Source: Thermomonas beijingensis
Lineage (GTDB): Bacteria > Pseudomonadota > Gammaproteobacteria > Xanthomonadales > Xanthomonadaceae
Direction: 5' to 3'
DNA length: 64,000 nt
Assembly (NCBI RefSeq): GCF_020034655.1
Contig: NZ_JAIQDJ010000002.1
Location: forward strand, 186,001 to 250,000
The notes under the pieces are model-generated. The model had not been told where the DNA came from and did no database searches. It saw only the letters and a list, made by a program, of their open reading frames with translations. Below, piece after piece: positions 20,508 to 29,333 of this stretch. Position numbers and translations under genes: made by a program. Each line of letters opens with the position of its first letter. Within the stretch, counting starts at the first letter, position 1.

Positions 20508-21350
20508 ATGTGCATTTGCCTGCCCCCGCGTTTGCAAACCATTGCCGTTGTGCTGCTTGTACCTGCGTTTGTGCTGGCAGGTTGCGATCGCGGCACTGGC
20601 ACGCATGCGGGCAGTGAGGCGGCAGCAAGTGCGCCACCACCAGCCCCTGCCGCGCCTGCACCGGTGGTGTTGCAGGATGTGATTGAAACCACACCGACTT
20701 ATATCGTGGGCATTAGCTACCCGCAGGTGGCGTCCAAATACCCTGCGCTCGCGCAAGCGGTACATGCCTATGCCGAGGCCACGCGGGGACAACTGATGCG
20801 CGCAGTGGCCGGCCTGCACGGACGAAAGCCGGAAGTGCCGTATGACCTCAGTTTGTCCTTCACACAGGTGGTGGAGACCTCGCGCGTGGTGGCGGTAGCA
20901 GCAGAGGGCAGCAGCTTCATTGGTGGAGCCCATGGCAACCCACTGGTAGAGCGGTTTGTGTGGCTGCCGCAGCGACAGCAAATGCTGGCCGCCGAGCAAT
21001 TGATTCCGGATGCCGCCAATTGGGTGCCGGTGGCTGCGTATGTGCGTGAGCAGCTGATGACTGGTCTATCGCAGCAGCTGGATGATGATGGTGGTGAAGC
21101 CGATTTGCGTACGCAACAACTCAAGCGCGGCAGCAAATGGATCGACGCGGGCACCACGCCAGAGCCGAAACATTTTTCCCGCTTCGAGCCGGTGATGAAC
21201 GCCGATGGCAGCATTCGCGCGCTGCGCTTCGTGTTCCCGCCCGAACAGGTGGCAGCTTATGAAGATGGCACGCGCACTGCCGAAGTACCGGCAAAAGTAT
21301 TGCTGCCACTGGTGGCAGCGCAGTATCAGTCGCTGTTCCACGCAGAGTAA
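20508..21350 (+). CDS. DUF3298-type lipoprotein (RsiV-like C-terminal domain)
   Basis: 280 residues. The start at 20508 gives a lipoprotein signal peptide with lipobox VLAGC, followed by an Ala/Pro-rich linker (about 25-50). The folded part has YIVGISYPQVASKYPALAQAV, the heavily conserved EGSSFIGGAHGNPLVERFVWLP and PEQVAAYEDGTRTAEVP, as in DUF4163/DUF3298 domains of RsiV and PdaC, which bind lysozyme or peptidoglycan-related ligands. It should be membrane-anchored in the periplasm. The exact role is unknown. An ATG 75 bases upstream is in frame but would bury the signal peptide. Confidence 0.8.
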   Translation: MCICLPPRLQTIAVVLLVPAFVLAGCDRGTGTHAGSEAAASAPPPAPAAPAPVVLQDVIETTPTYIVGISYPQVASKYPALAQAVHAYAEATRGQLMRAVAGLHGRKPEVPYDLSLSFTQVVETSRVVAVAAEGSSFIGGAHGNPLVERFVWLPQRQQMLAAEQLIPDAANWVPVAAYVREQLMTGLSQQLDDDGGEADLRTQQLKRGSKWIDAGTTPEPKHFSRFEPVMNADGSIRALRFVFPPEQVAAYEDGTRTAEVPAKVLLPLVAAQYQSLFHAE

Positions 21351-21370
21351 TCAGCAGATGCATACGACAA

Positions 21371-21388
21371 CGCCGCCCGAAGGCGGCG
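21371..21388. terminator. Hairpin between convergent genes
   Basis: CGCCGCC-CGAA-GGCGGCG, a 7-bp GC stem with a stable tetraloop, between the DUF3298 and M3 peptidase stop codons. It has no long T run on either side; it could serve both strands. Confidence 0.5.
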
Positions 21389-21412
21389 CTGTCGCACCGG
21401 AATAGCGAAGGA

Positions 21413-23587
21413 TTACTTGCTATTGAGGCCGCGCGCTTCCAGCAGTGGTTCAATCCTGGCCTCGTAACCGGACAAGTTCGGGAACAGCTTGCCAGCTTCA
21501 ATTTGGCCGCCGGGAGCAAGCACAGTGGCGCGCACGCGTGCCCCGTTTTCTTGTGTCAAGCCGCCGTGTTGGCGGATCCATTGGGTGGTGTTGGCGGCCA
21601 GCACTTCCGACCAGATGTAGGCGTAATAGCCGGCCGCGTAGCCGCCCATGATATGGCTGAAATAAGGCGTGCGGTAGCGTGGCGGCACCGGTGCGTAATC
21701 AAAGCCATCGGCCTTCAACGCCTTGGCTTCGAACGCCATCACCCCGGGGGCATCCGGAATCTGTTCCAGCGGGAGCTGGTGCCAGCGTTGGTCCAGCATG
21801 GCTGCCTCCAGATATTCGGTGGTGGCAAAGCCCTGATTGAACTTGGATGCCGCAATCACTTTGTCCAAGAGCGGCTTGGGCATCGCAGCACCAGTCTGAT
21901 AGTGCCTCGCGTAGTGGCCCAGCACTTCCGGCCAGTCAGCCCACATTTCATTGACCTGCGACGGATATTCGACAAAGTCACGCGGTACATTCATCGAAAA
22001 ATACGGGTAGCGCACATCCTGGAAGAAGCCGTGCAACGCGTGGCCAAATTCGTGGAAGGCGGTGGTCACTTCATCCCACGTCAGCAAGGTGGGCTTGCCC
22101 TCGGAAGGTTTCGGGATGTTCAGGTGATTGGCGACCACGGGTTTTTCGCCCAGCAATGCGGACTGCGACACGTAGGTGTTCATCCATGCGCCACCGCGCT
22201 TGGATGCGCGCGCATACGGATCGAAGATGAAGATCGCCAGAGGGCTGCCGTCCTTGTCGAACACTTCATAGGTGAAGGTATCGGCGCGATATTTGGGCAG
22301 ATCAGTGCGTTCCTTGAAGCTGATCCCGTACAGCCGGTTGGCGGCATAGAACACGCCATTTTCCAGCACGTTCTTCATTTCGAAGTAGGGCTTGAGTTGC
22401 GCTTCGTCGAAGCTGAATTTCTCCGCACGTACTTTTTCGCTGTAGTACGACCAGTCCCACGGTTGCAGCTGGAAGCTGGCCTGATGCGCGGCTTTTTGCT
22501 GTGCGTCGATCATGGCCTGCAGCTCGCCACCTTCACGGCGGGCATTGGTCACCGCTTTCGGGGCCAGCGCGCGCAGCATTTTGTTGACGTTGTCTTGATT
22601 AGCGGCGGTCTCATCGGCCAGCACAAAATTGGCCGACGTGTCGTAACCCAACATGCGCGCACGCTCTGCACGCAGCTTGAGGATTTGCGAGACGATGCCG
22701 GTATTGTCCCATTGGTTGCCCCGGCTGCCGCGCGCCACCGAAGCTTCGTGCAGGCGCTGACGCAGTACGCGGCTTTCCAGCTGTGTTTCGGCTGGCTGGC
22801 CGGTGGTGTTAAGCAGCGCAATCACGTATTTGCCGGGCAGGTTGCGCGTCTTGGCAGCTTCTGCGGCGGCGGCAATCTGCTCATCACTCATGCCCTTGAG
22901 TTCTTCACGGCTGTCCACCACAACTGCAGAGGCGTTCACTTCGGCCAATACGTTTTGGTTGAACTGGGTGCCCAGTTTGGACATCTGCGTATTGATTTCG
23001 CGAATGCGGGCTTGCTGTGCTTCGCTCAACGCGGCGCCGGCCCGTACAAAATCCTGGTAGCGCTTTTCCAGCAAGCGCTTGTCAACGGCGTCCAGTCCCA
23101 GCGTGTCGCGAGCGTCATACAGCGACTTGATGCGGGCAAACAATTTTGGATTGAGCGAAATCGCGTCGCTGTGCGCTGAGAATTTTGGTGCGTACTCGGT
23201 TTCGAGTTTTTCGCGCGCATCATTCTTGTCGGTGCCGACCAAATTGAAAAACACGTTGCTGGCGCGATTGAGCAGCTGTCCACTTTTTTCCATTGCCACG
23301 ACGGTGTTCTGGAAGCTTGCGGGCTCAGGGTTGTTGGCAATGGCGTCGATCTCGCGCAACTGCTGCGCCATGCCGGCATCGAACGCCGGTGCAAAATCAC
23401 GATCGGCGATCTTGTCAAATTGCGGGTAGTTCAGCTCCAGCGGACTGGCTGCGGCGAAGATGCCGTTATAGGTGGGGGCGGCGGGCATGGACGCTTCCTG
23501 CTTGTGGGCTAGCGGCGTGGAGGTGGCGCAGCCGCTGATAACGGTGGCAATGGCAATGGCTAGGGTGCAGACGACGGGTCGTTTCAT
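21413..23587 (-). CDS. M3-family oligopeptidase/peptidyl-dipeptidase lipoprotein
   Basis: 724-residue zinc peptidase of family M3 (thimet, OpdA and Dcp group). The zinc motif is H512-E-F-G-H516, with the third ligand Glu in NEMWADWPEV. Family landmarks are YARASKRGGAWM, the substrate loop PYFSHIMGGYAAGYYAYIWSEV and the C-terminal LSGYEARIEPLLEARGL. The sequence is closest in style to Dcp, which releases C-terminal dipeptides. The start at 23587 gives a lipobox VISGC, so the enzyme is exported and lipid-anchored, unlike the cytosolic E. coli form. It is the second dipeptide-releasing lipoprotein peptidase in this window, after the M2 enzyme. Confidence 0.94.
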   Translation of the reverse strand: MKRPVVCTLAIAIATVISGCATSTPLAHKQEASMPAAPTYNGIFAAASPLELNYPQFDKIADRDFAPAFDAGMAQQLREIDAIANNPEPASFQNTVVAMEKSGQLLNRASNVFFNLVGTDKNDAREKLETEYAPKFSAHSDAISLNPKLFARIKSLYDARDTLGLDAVDKRLLEKRYQDFVRAGAALSEAQQARIREINTQMSKLGTQFNQNVLAEVNASAVVVDSREELKGMSDEQIAAAAEAAKTRNLPGKYVIALLNTTGQPAETQLESRVLRQRLHEASVARGSRGNQWDNTGIVSQILKLRAERARMLGYDTSANFVLADETAANQDNVNKMLRALAPKAVTNARREGGELQAMIDAQQKAAHQASFQLQPWDWSYYSEKVRAEKFSFDEAQLKPYFEMKNVLENGVFYAANRLYGISFKERTDLPKYRADTFTYEVFDKDGSPLAIFIFDPYARASKRGGAWMNTYVSQSALLGEKPVVANHLNIPKPSEGKPTLLTWDEVTTAFHEFGHALHGFFQDVRYPYFSMNVPRDFVEYPSQVNEMWADWPEVLGHYARHYQTGAAMPKPLLDKVIAASKFNQGFATTEYLEAAMLDQRWHQLPLEQIPDAPGVMAFEAKALKADGFDYAPVPPRYRTPYFSHIMGGYAAGYYAYIWSEVLAANTTQWIRQHGGLTQENGARVRATVLAPGGQIEAGKLFPNLSGYEARIEPLLEARGLNSK

Positions 23588-23742
23588 GGCAACTCGCAAA
23601 CGGGACAAGACAATCGCTAAGGTTAGCGCATCGCCGAGTTGGCGGTTGTGGTAAGCCATGCAACATGGCCTACGCCGATGGGCAGTTGCCAAACGGAAGT
23701 GCCGGAACGAGAATCATCGGAAATGGCAAATCAAAGGCAGGC

Positions 23743-24228
23743 ATGGATATGAACGCGTTTGATTTCGATGCGATGGCGTTGGATGGCAGCCAACAACGGC
23801 TGTCGCAATATCGTGGTCACGTGTTGTTGGTCGTGAATGTGGCCAGTAAATGCGGCTTCACGCCGCAGTATGCCGGCCTGGAAACGCTGTGGCGTGACTA
23901 TGCCGCGCAAGGCTTGGTGGTGCTGGGTTTTCCCTGCGATCAGTTCGGCCATCAGGAGCCGGGTGACGCGGAGGAAATCCGCAATTTTTGCTCACTCAGT
24001 TATGACGTCAGCTTCCCGATGTTTGCCAAGGTGGAAGTCAATGGCAGCAATGCGCATCCATTGTGGAAATGGTTGAAGCAGCAAAAGGGCGGGTTGTTGG
24101 GGATCGACGCCATCAAGTGGAATTTCACCAAGTTCCTGGTGGGGCGCGACGGCAATGCGTTACGCCGTTATGCGCCCACCGACACACCCGAATCGATGCG
24201 CAGTGACATCGAAGCGGCATTGGCATGA
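23743..24228 (+). CDS. Glutathione peroxidase (cysteine type)
   Basis: 161-residue thiol peroxidase of the GPx/BtuE family, reducing hydroperoxides with thioredoxin or glutathione. The peroxidatic Cys is in NVASKCGFTPQYAGLE; the second motif is LGFPCDQFGHQEPG, giving a possible resolving Cys; the third is WNFTKFLVGRDG with the catalytic Trp and Asn. Cys stands in place of selenocysteine. The start at 23743 has AAAGG five bases upstream; 23749 is an alternative. Its stop overlaps the SpoIIAA-like gene by 4 bases. Confidence 0.94.
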   Translation: MDMNAFDFDAMALDGSQQRLSQYRGHVLLVVNVASKCGFTPQYAGLETLWRDYAAQGLVVLGFPCDQFGHQEPGDAEEIRNFCSLSYDVSFPMFAKVEVNGSNAHPLWKWLKQQKGGLLGIDAIKWNFTKFLVGRDGNALRRYAPTDTPESMRSDIEAALA

Positions 24229-24629
24229 GCCACGAGGAAGTGCATGGCAGTGGCTATCAGTTGGTGTTGGACTACCAGCCGCCGTTGCTTTGCGTGCAAG
24301 TATTTGGCAATGAGGACAGTAGCCTGCCGGTGACCAGTGAATATTGGATCACCATCATCCGGCGTTTGCGTGCGCTGGGGGCCAGTCAATTATTGGTGCT
24401 GGATGCCAAGGAAAGCGATGTGATGTCGAGTGAAGATCTGGAACGCTTCTTCGCGGCCATCGCAGGCTTGGGGCTGGAACAGGCCAAGATTGCCTATGTG
24501 GAGGGGCGGGCAGACCAAATGCCCCGGATTCAAGAAGCCGAAATCATGGCGATGGAGCGTGGCTACAAGATTCGCATGTTCGGAAATGAAGCGGATGCCA
24601 GGATCTGGCTGCGTTATGGGAGCGCTTGA
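24225..24629 (+). CDS. SpoIIAA-like (STAS-fold) protein, paralogue A
   Basis: 134 residues, no signal peptide. The second half reads ASQLLVLDAKESDVMSSEDL, then KIAYVEGRADQMPRIQEAE and ERGYKIRMFGNEADARIWLRYG, the pattern of SpoIIAA-like/STAS domains, which often act as partner-switch or lipid-binding modules. It is clearly paralogous to 28938-29333: both end in E-A-R-x-W-L-x-Y-G and share LLVL and the V-E stretch. It overlaps the glutathione peroxidase gene by 4 bases. The function is unknown. No phosphorylatable Ser in the SpoIIAA DS motif is evident. Confidence 0.72.
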   Translation: MSHEEVHGSGYQLVLDYQPPLLCVQVFGNEDSSLPVTSEYWITIIRRLRALGASQLLVLDAKESDVMSSEDLERFFAAIAGLGLEQAKIAYVEGRADQMPRIQEAEIMAMERGYKIRMFGNEADARIWLRYGSA

Positions 24630-24646
24630 GTGATTGATCGCGGGCT

Positions 24647-25456
24647 TTATTTTTCGACGAACGCACGCTCGAACACGTATTCCCCGGCAGTACCAATGCG
24701 CGGTGATGCACGCATGCCGCTGTTGTCGAGAATCCGGCGAAAATCGGCCAGCATCTGCGGGCTGCCACAAATCATGGCGCGGTCATGGGTAGCATCCAGC
24801 GGCTCGATCCCCAGCACTTGGGCAATGCGGCCTTGCTCCAAATGGTCAGTGATACGGCCGTGTTGGGGGTGGCCGTTGTATTCGAATTCCTCGCGTGACA
24901 CCGCCGGGTAGTACAGCAGGCGGTCGCGGATGACATCGCCCAGCAGCTCGTGGTTAGGGAGTTCGCGTTCGATATAGTCGCGGTAGGCAAGGTCTTCGCT
25001 GCCGCGCACGCCATGACACAAAACCACGCGCCCAAAGCGCTGGTAGGTCTCGGGGTCCTTGATTACCGACATCCACGGAGCAAGCCCGGTGCCGGTGGCC
25101 AGCAAATACAGGTTGCGGCCAGGATGCAGATCCGAAATCAACAGCGTGCCGGTGGGTTTGCGGCCGATCAGAATGGTGTCACCCGGTTGGATGTGTTGCA
25201 GGCGCGAGGTCAATGGCCCGTCCTGCACCTTGATGCTGAAGAACTCCAGTTGCTCCTCCCAATTGGCACTGGCGATGGAATAGGCGCGCATGAGCGGCTT
25301 GCGCGAACCATCGGCTTGCTCGACCTCCAGCCCAATCATCACGAACTGGCCGTTGTCGAAACGGAAGCCGTCATCACGGGTGGTGGTGAAGCTGAAGTAG
25401 GCGTCCGTCCAGTGACGAACGTCAAGCACCGTTTCGGTGCCGTAGGGAGCGGCCAT
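24647..25456 (-). CDS. fpr: Ferredoxin-NADP+ reductase
   Basis: 269-residue FAD enzyme that exchanges electrons between NADPH and ferredoxin or flavodoxin. The FAD motif is RAYSIASANWEE, the NADP motif LLATGTGLAPWMSVIKDPE, followed by VVLCHGVRGSEDLAY, AMICGSPQML and the C-terminal GEYVFERAFVEK. The ending in FVEK is typical of bacterial subclass I enzymes such as Pseudomonas Fpr. It could supply electrons to the Rieske oxygenase at 4200-5309, an inference without linkage evidence. It is convergent with the SpoIIAA-like gene, 17 bases apart. Confidence 0.95.
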   Translation of the reverse strand: MAAPYGTETVLDVRHWTDAYFSFTTTRDDGFRFDNGQFVMIGLEVEQADGSRKPLMRAYSIASANWEEQLEFFSIKVQDGPLTSRLQHIQPGDTILIGRKPTGTLLISDLHPGRNLYLLATGTGLAPWMSVIKDPETYQRFGRVVLCHGVRGSEDLAYRDYIERELPNHELLGDVIRDRLLYYPAVSREEFEYNGHPQHGRITDHLEQGRIAQVLGIEPLDATHDRAMICGSPQMLADFRRILDNSGMRASPRIGTAGEYVFERAFVEK

Positions 25457-25611
25457 GCGGGCAAGTAGGGAAGATGAGGCAGGCGATCATTTTACGCCGC
25501 AACGCAGCATTCCGGTTGATCTGGCGCAAGTCCACGGCAGGCCGGGATACAGGAGTCCCGTACCGGACAAGGAAACTTGCTTGAGCAGGTGGGCGCGATC
25601 GTCCCGCCAAT

Positions 25612-26112
25612 TCAACGCTTGACGTTGAACATTGCCAAGCGATTGTCCAAGGTCACCGCGGGCAAGCCCAAGTCACGGGTGACTTGCACCATTGTCTCGT
25701 ACTCGCGTGGATCCAGCCGGCCATCCGAAGTGGCCAAACGCAGCAGTGCGTTGTAGAGGCGTTCGGCGGGTTCAGAGCCAGCGGGGTGGGCATCCACAAA
25801 GCGCAGCAGCTCCGCGTGCACGTTGATGTTGCGTAGCATGCCGCGTTCAAAGGCCTCCATGGCGATACGGCGTGCCGTCATCGACAGGTCGGTTTCGTCC
25901 ATGATCTGGTTGGCCAGATTGGATTCATGGCTACTCACCAGACGATCGGCCTTGGCCATATAGCCCATCAGCCCGAAGATCACTTCGATCACCATCTGCG
26001 TGTCTTCATCGGGCTTGCCCAGCCCCAACAGATCGCCCAATAGCAGACGAATATCATTGATGACGCCGCGGATGCCTTCGAACTTGCCACTCGCAGAAGT
26101 ACTGTCGGTCAT
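25612..26112 (-). CDS. TerB-domain-like protein
   Basis: 166-residue cytosolic protein, all alpha-helical by composition. MVIEVIFGLMGYMAKADRLVSSHE and LLRLATSDGRLDPREYETMVQV resemble the two-fold helical repeat of TerB/DjlA domains, each with a D-x-x acidic motif after A-K-A-D or T-S-D-G-R. TerB domains appear in tellurite-resistance and membrane-stress complexes. No J domain follows. The function is unknown; 155 bases without visible signals separate it from the reductase gene. Confidence 0.68.
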   Translation of the reverse strand: MTDSTSASGKFEGIRGVINDIRLLLGDLLGLGKPDEDTQMVIEVIFGLMGYMAKADRLVSSHESNLANQIMDETDLSMTARRIAMEAFERGMLRNINVHAELLRFVDAHPAGSEPAERLYNALLRLATSDGRLDPREYETMVQVTRDLGLPAVTLDNRLAMFNVKR

Positions 26113-26176
26113 GCCTGCTCCCCCATGAATGTCCCCGCAACATCCTGCGCCAGATCTGCGCCGCTGAAAAGGGGGG

Positions 26177-27343
26177 CTAGCGCTTTGGAGGGGTCAATCG
26201 CAGCAATTGGCCGTCGTCCTCGTCAGTCAGCACGTAGATGTGACCATCGGCGCTTGCCCGCACATCGCGAATACGGCTGCGCAATGTGCCAAGCAATCGT
26301 TCTTCGGCAACGATGCGATCGCCATTCAAGCGCAACCGGATCAAGCTTTGTCCGGCCAACGCGCCCAGCAGCAGGCTGTTGTTCCAGGCACTCTCGGGGT
26401 GGCCGACAAAAAAGGCCATGCCTGACAGTGCCGGTGATTTGGCCCAGACATGGTACGGGCGCTCCATACCGGGTGCCTGGCGGCCAATAGTTTCCGAATA
26501 CGGGAGATTGGTCAGATAGTTCATGCCGTCGCTGATCACCGGCCAGCCGTAGTTTTTGCCGGCTTCGGGCAGGTTGATTTCATCCCCGCCGCGCGGGCCG
26601 TGTTCGCTCTGCCAGAGCCGGCCGCTGCGCGGATCCACCGCCAATCCTTGCATATTGCGGTGGCCGTAGCTCCAGATTTCCGGGCGTGCGTTGGCGCGGC
26701 CCACGAAAGGATTGTCGGTAGGAATACTGCCGTCCAAATTGAGCCGCACCAGCTTGCCCTGCAGCTTGTCCAGTTGTTGTGCCAGCTCCTTCTGGTTGCG
26801 CTCGCCCTGACTGATAAATACATGGCCCTTGCCATCAAACGCGATGCGCGAACCAAAGTGATTGGGCCCTTCGAGTTTGGGTTCTTGCCGATACACCACA
26901 CGCATATTGGAAAGCGCAGCTTTGCCCAATGTCGCGGTGGCTACCGCCGTGCCGGCGGTGTCATCGGGTCCCGGCTCGGCATAGCTCAGCCAAATACGTT
27001 GATTGCTGGCGAAGGCCGGATCCAGCACCACATCCAGCAACCCGCCCTGGCCTTCGGCGAAGACCTTGGGCACCCCGGCAAGCGCTGCCGAGAGTTGCCC
27101 GGTTGCGGAAATCCTGCGCAACCGGCCGGGGCGTTCGCTGACCAAAAAGCTCCCATCCGGGAGCAGGGCCACCGCCCACGGGTGGTGCAAACCGTGGGCG
27201 AGCCTGTCGATGCGCAGCTCACCTTCGGCGGTGAGTTCTTGTTGTTGCTGGTGCACAGCCGTTGGCGGCTGCGCGCAGGCATTCAGTGCCAAGGGCAACA
27301 TGCAGCACAGTGCGGTTTGGGCACGGAACAGTGAACTTGGCAT
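26177..27343 (-). CDS. PQQ-dependent aldose sugar dehydrogenase (YliI type), lipoprotein
   Basis: 388 residues. Six-bladed beta-propeller quinoprotein like E. coli YliI/Asd, oxidising aldoses with PQQ in the periplasm. Signatures are LHHPWAVALLPDGSFLVSERPGR at the first blade, GGLLDVVLDPAFASNQRIWLSY, NHFGSRIAFDGKGHVFISQGER, WSYGHRNMQGLAVDPRSGRLWQSEHGPRG (His and Arg for PQQ) and GKNYGWPVI. The start at 27343 follows GAGG by 7 bases and gives a lipobox ALNAC. It is transcribed away from the fumarase gene. No pqq biosynthesis genes are in the window. Confidence 0.93.
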   Translation of the reverse strand: MPSSLFRAQTALCCMLPLALNACAQPPTAVHQQQQELTAEGELRIDRLAHGLHHPWAVALLPDGSFLVSERPGRLRRISATGQLSAALAGVPKVFAEGQGGLLDVVLDPAFASNQRIWLSYAEPGPDDTAGTAVATATLGKAALSNMRVVYRQEPKLEGPNHFGSRIAFDGKGHVFISQGERNQKELAQQLDKLQGKLVRLNLDGSIPTDNPFVGRANARPEIWSYGHRNMQGLAVDPRSGRLWQSEHGPRGGDEINLPEAGKNYGWPVISDGMNYLTNLPYSETIGRQAPGMERPYHVWAKSPALSGMAFFVGHPESAWNNSLLLGALAGQSLIRLRLNGDRIVAEERLLGTLRSRIRDVRASADGHIYVLTDEDDGQLLRLTPPKR

Positions 27344-27420
27344 CGTGGGCCTCATACATGCTGCCGGAAGTGGGGTTGGCCCTAAAATACCCCCAGTCTC
27401 CTCCGCCAGAACATGCCATC

Positions 27421-28941
27421 GTGACCGTTATCCAGCAAGATCATCTGATCCAGTCCGTCCAGGACGCACTGCAATACATCAGCTATTACCACCCGGTGGA
27501 CTTCATCAAGGCGGTGACGGCCGCCTATGAGAGCGAGCAGTCGCCGGCGGCCAAGGATGCGATGGCGCAGATCCTGATCAATTCGCGGATGTGCGCCGAA
27601 GGCCACCGCCCGATCTGCCAGGACACCGGCATCGTCACCGTGTTCCTGGAAGTGGGCATGGACGTGCGCTGGGAAGGGTTCACCGGCTCGCTGGAGGACG
27701 CCGTCAACGAGGGCGTACGCCGTGCCTATCTGGACCCCGACAACAAGCTGCGTGCCAGCGTGCTGGCCGATCCAGCCGGCAAGCGCATCAATACGAAGGA
27801 CAACACGCCCTGCGTCATCAACGTCAAGATCGTCGCCGGCGACAAGCTCGACGTGATCGTGGCGGCCAAGGGGGGCGGCAGCGAGGCCAAGAGCAAGTTC
27901 GCGATGCTCAACCCGTCCGACTCCATCGTCGATTGGGTGCTCAAGACCGTGCCGACCATGGGCGCGGGCTGGTGCCCGCCGGGCATGCTGGGCATCGGCA
28001 TCGGCGGCACCGCCGAGAAGGCGATGCTGCTGGCCAAGGAGTCGCTGATGGAGGAGATCGACATCCAGGAGCTCATTGCGCGCGGGCCGTCCAATCGCGT
28101 CGAGGAATTGCGCATCGAGCTGTTCGAGAAGGTCAACGCGCTGGGCATCGGTGCGCAGGGCCTGGGCGGGCTGACCACGGTGCTGGACGTCAAGATCAAG
28201 GATTTCCCGACCCACGCCGCCAACCTGCCGGTGGCGTTGATCCCCAATTGCGCGGCTACCCGCCATGCGCACTTCACCCTGGACGGCAGCGGCCCGGTGG
28301 CGCTGGAGCCGCCGTCGCTGGAGGACTGGCCCAAGCTCACCTACAGCCCGCAGAACGCGCGCCGGGTGGACCTAGATACGATCACGAAGGAAGAAGTCGC
28401 CACCTTCAAGCCCGGCGAAGTGCTGCTGCTCAACGGCAGGATGCTCACCGGTCGCGACGCCGCGCACAAGCGCATGGTGGATATGCTGAACAAGGGCGAG
28501 CCGCTGCCGGTGGATTTGCGCGGGCGTTTCATCTATTACGTGGGCCCGGTGGACCCGGTACGCGATGAAGTGGTGGGCCCGGCTGGCCCCACCACTGCCA
28601 CCCGCATGGACAAGTTCACCGAACAGGTACTGGCGCAAACCGGCCTGCTCGGCATGATCGGCAAGGCCGAGCGCGGCCCGGCCGCGCTGGAGGCGATCAA
28701 GAACCACCAATCGGTGTATTTGATGGCGGTGGGCGGCTCAGCTTATCTGGTATCGAAGGCGATCAAGGCCGCCAAGGTGGTGGGCTTTGCCGACCTTGGC
28801 ATGGAGGCAATCTACGAGTTCGAGGTCAAGGACATGCCGGTGACGGTGGCGGTGGACAGCACCGGCACCTCGGTGCACCAGACCGGCCCGCGTGAGTGGC
28901 AGGCGAAGATCGGCAAGATTCCACTGGCGGTGCTCACGTGA
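27421..28941 (+). CDS. Fumarate hydratase, class I
   Basis: 506-residue [4Fe-4S] hydro-lyase converting fumarate to malate in the TCA cycle. The N-terminal half carries cluster-ligand regions RPICQDTGIVTVFLEVG and GAGWCPPGMLGIGIGG, plus NCAATRHAHFTLDG; the C-terminal half has GPTTATRMDKFTEQVL and YLMAVGGSAYLVSKAIK. Oxygen sensitivity is typical. The start is GTG at 27421, giving the known family start TVIQQDHLIQSV; the frame extends upstream without a better start. Third positions are strongly G/C, unlike the next gene. The stop overlaps a SpoIIAA-like gene by 4 bases (GTGA). Confidence 0.96.
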   Translation: MTVIQQDHLIQSVQDALQYISYYHPVDFIKAVTAAYESEQSPAAKDAMAQILINSRMCAEGHRPICQDTGIVTVFLEVGMDVRWEGFTGSLEDAVNEGVRRAYLDPDNKLRASVLADPAGKRINTKDNTPCVINVKIVAGDKLDVIVAAKGGGSEAKSKFAMLNPSDSIVDWVLKTVPTMGAGWCPPGMLGIGIGGTAEKAMLLAKESLMEEIDIQELIARGPSNRVEELRIELFEKVNALGIGAQGLGGLTTVLDVKIKDFPTHAANLPVALIPNCAATRHAHFTLDGSGPVALEPPSLEDWPKLTYSPQNARRVDLDTITKEEVATFKPGEVLLLNGRMLTGRDAAHKRMVDMLNKGEPLPVDLRGRFIYYVGPVDPVRDEVVGPAGPTTATRMDKFTEQVLAQTGLLGMIGKAERGPAALEAIKNHQSVYLMAVGGSAYLVSKAIKAAKVVGFADLGMEAIYEFEVKDMPVTVAVDSTGTSVHQTGPREWQAKIGKIPLAVLT

Positions 28942-29333
28942 GTGCTTCCCGCCTCATCGATGGGCCCGGCTTCAGGGTCCGCTTCAGCAACGAAGACGGC
29001 TATCTGCGCGCACATGTGTTTGATGGCACCGATTCGCAACAGGTGTCGATTGCGATGTGGACGTTGCTGGGTGAGCAATGCCAATTGACGGGGGCAAGCC
29101 GTCTGCTGGTGCTGGAAGAGTTGCAGGAAACCGTCGAAGTCGGCGAGATCGTGCCGATTATCGATGCCATGCAGAACGCGGGGCTGGCGACGGTGCGTGT
29201 CGCCTTTGTTGAACTGCAGGACGACATTGAAGGCAGCGAATTCGGCGAGATTCTGTGTCTCGAGCGGGGAATGGCCGTGCATTCCTTCAGCGATGAGGGG
29301 GAGGCTAGGCGTTGGTTGCTCTACGGAAATTGA
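28938..29333 (+). CDS. SpoIIAA-like (STAS-fold) protein, paralogue B
   Basis: 131 residues, GTG start overlapping the fumarase stop by 4 bases, so co-translated. It shares with paralogue A (24225-24629) the segments SRLLVLEEL, VAFVELQDD, ERGMAVHSFSDEGEARRWLLYG and overall length. Like A it follows a metabolic enzyme gene with an ATGA/GTGA overlap. The role is unknown; STAS-like partners may adjust the enzyme, but nothing in the sequence proves this. The 3' end overlaps the convergent mscS gene by 13 bases. Confidence 0.7.
   Translation: MSASRLIDGPGFRVRFSNEDGYLRAHVFDGTDSQQVSIAMWTLLGEQCQLTGASRLLVLEELQETVEVGEIVPIIDAMQNAGLATVRVAFVELQDDIEGSEFGEILCLERGMAVHSFSDEGEARRWLLYGN

Noticed and set aside
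25457-25611. Possible small RNA between the reductase and TerB-like genes
   Set aside because: No promoter and terminator pair and no stable hairpin seen in 155 bases.
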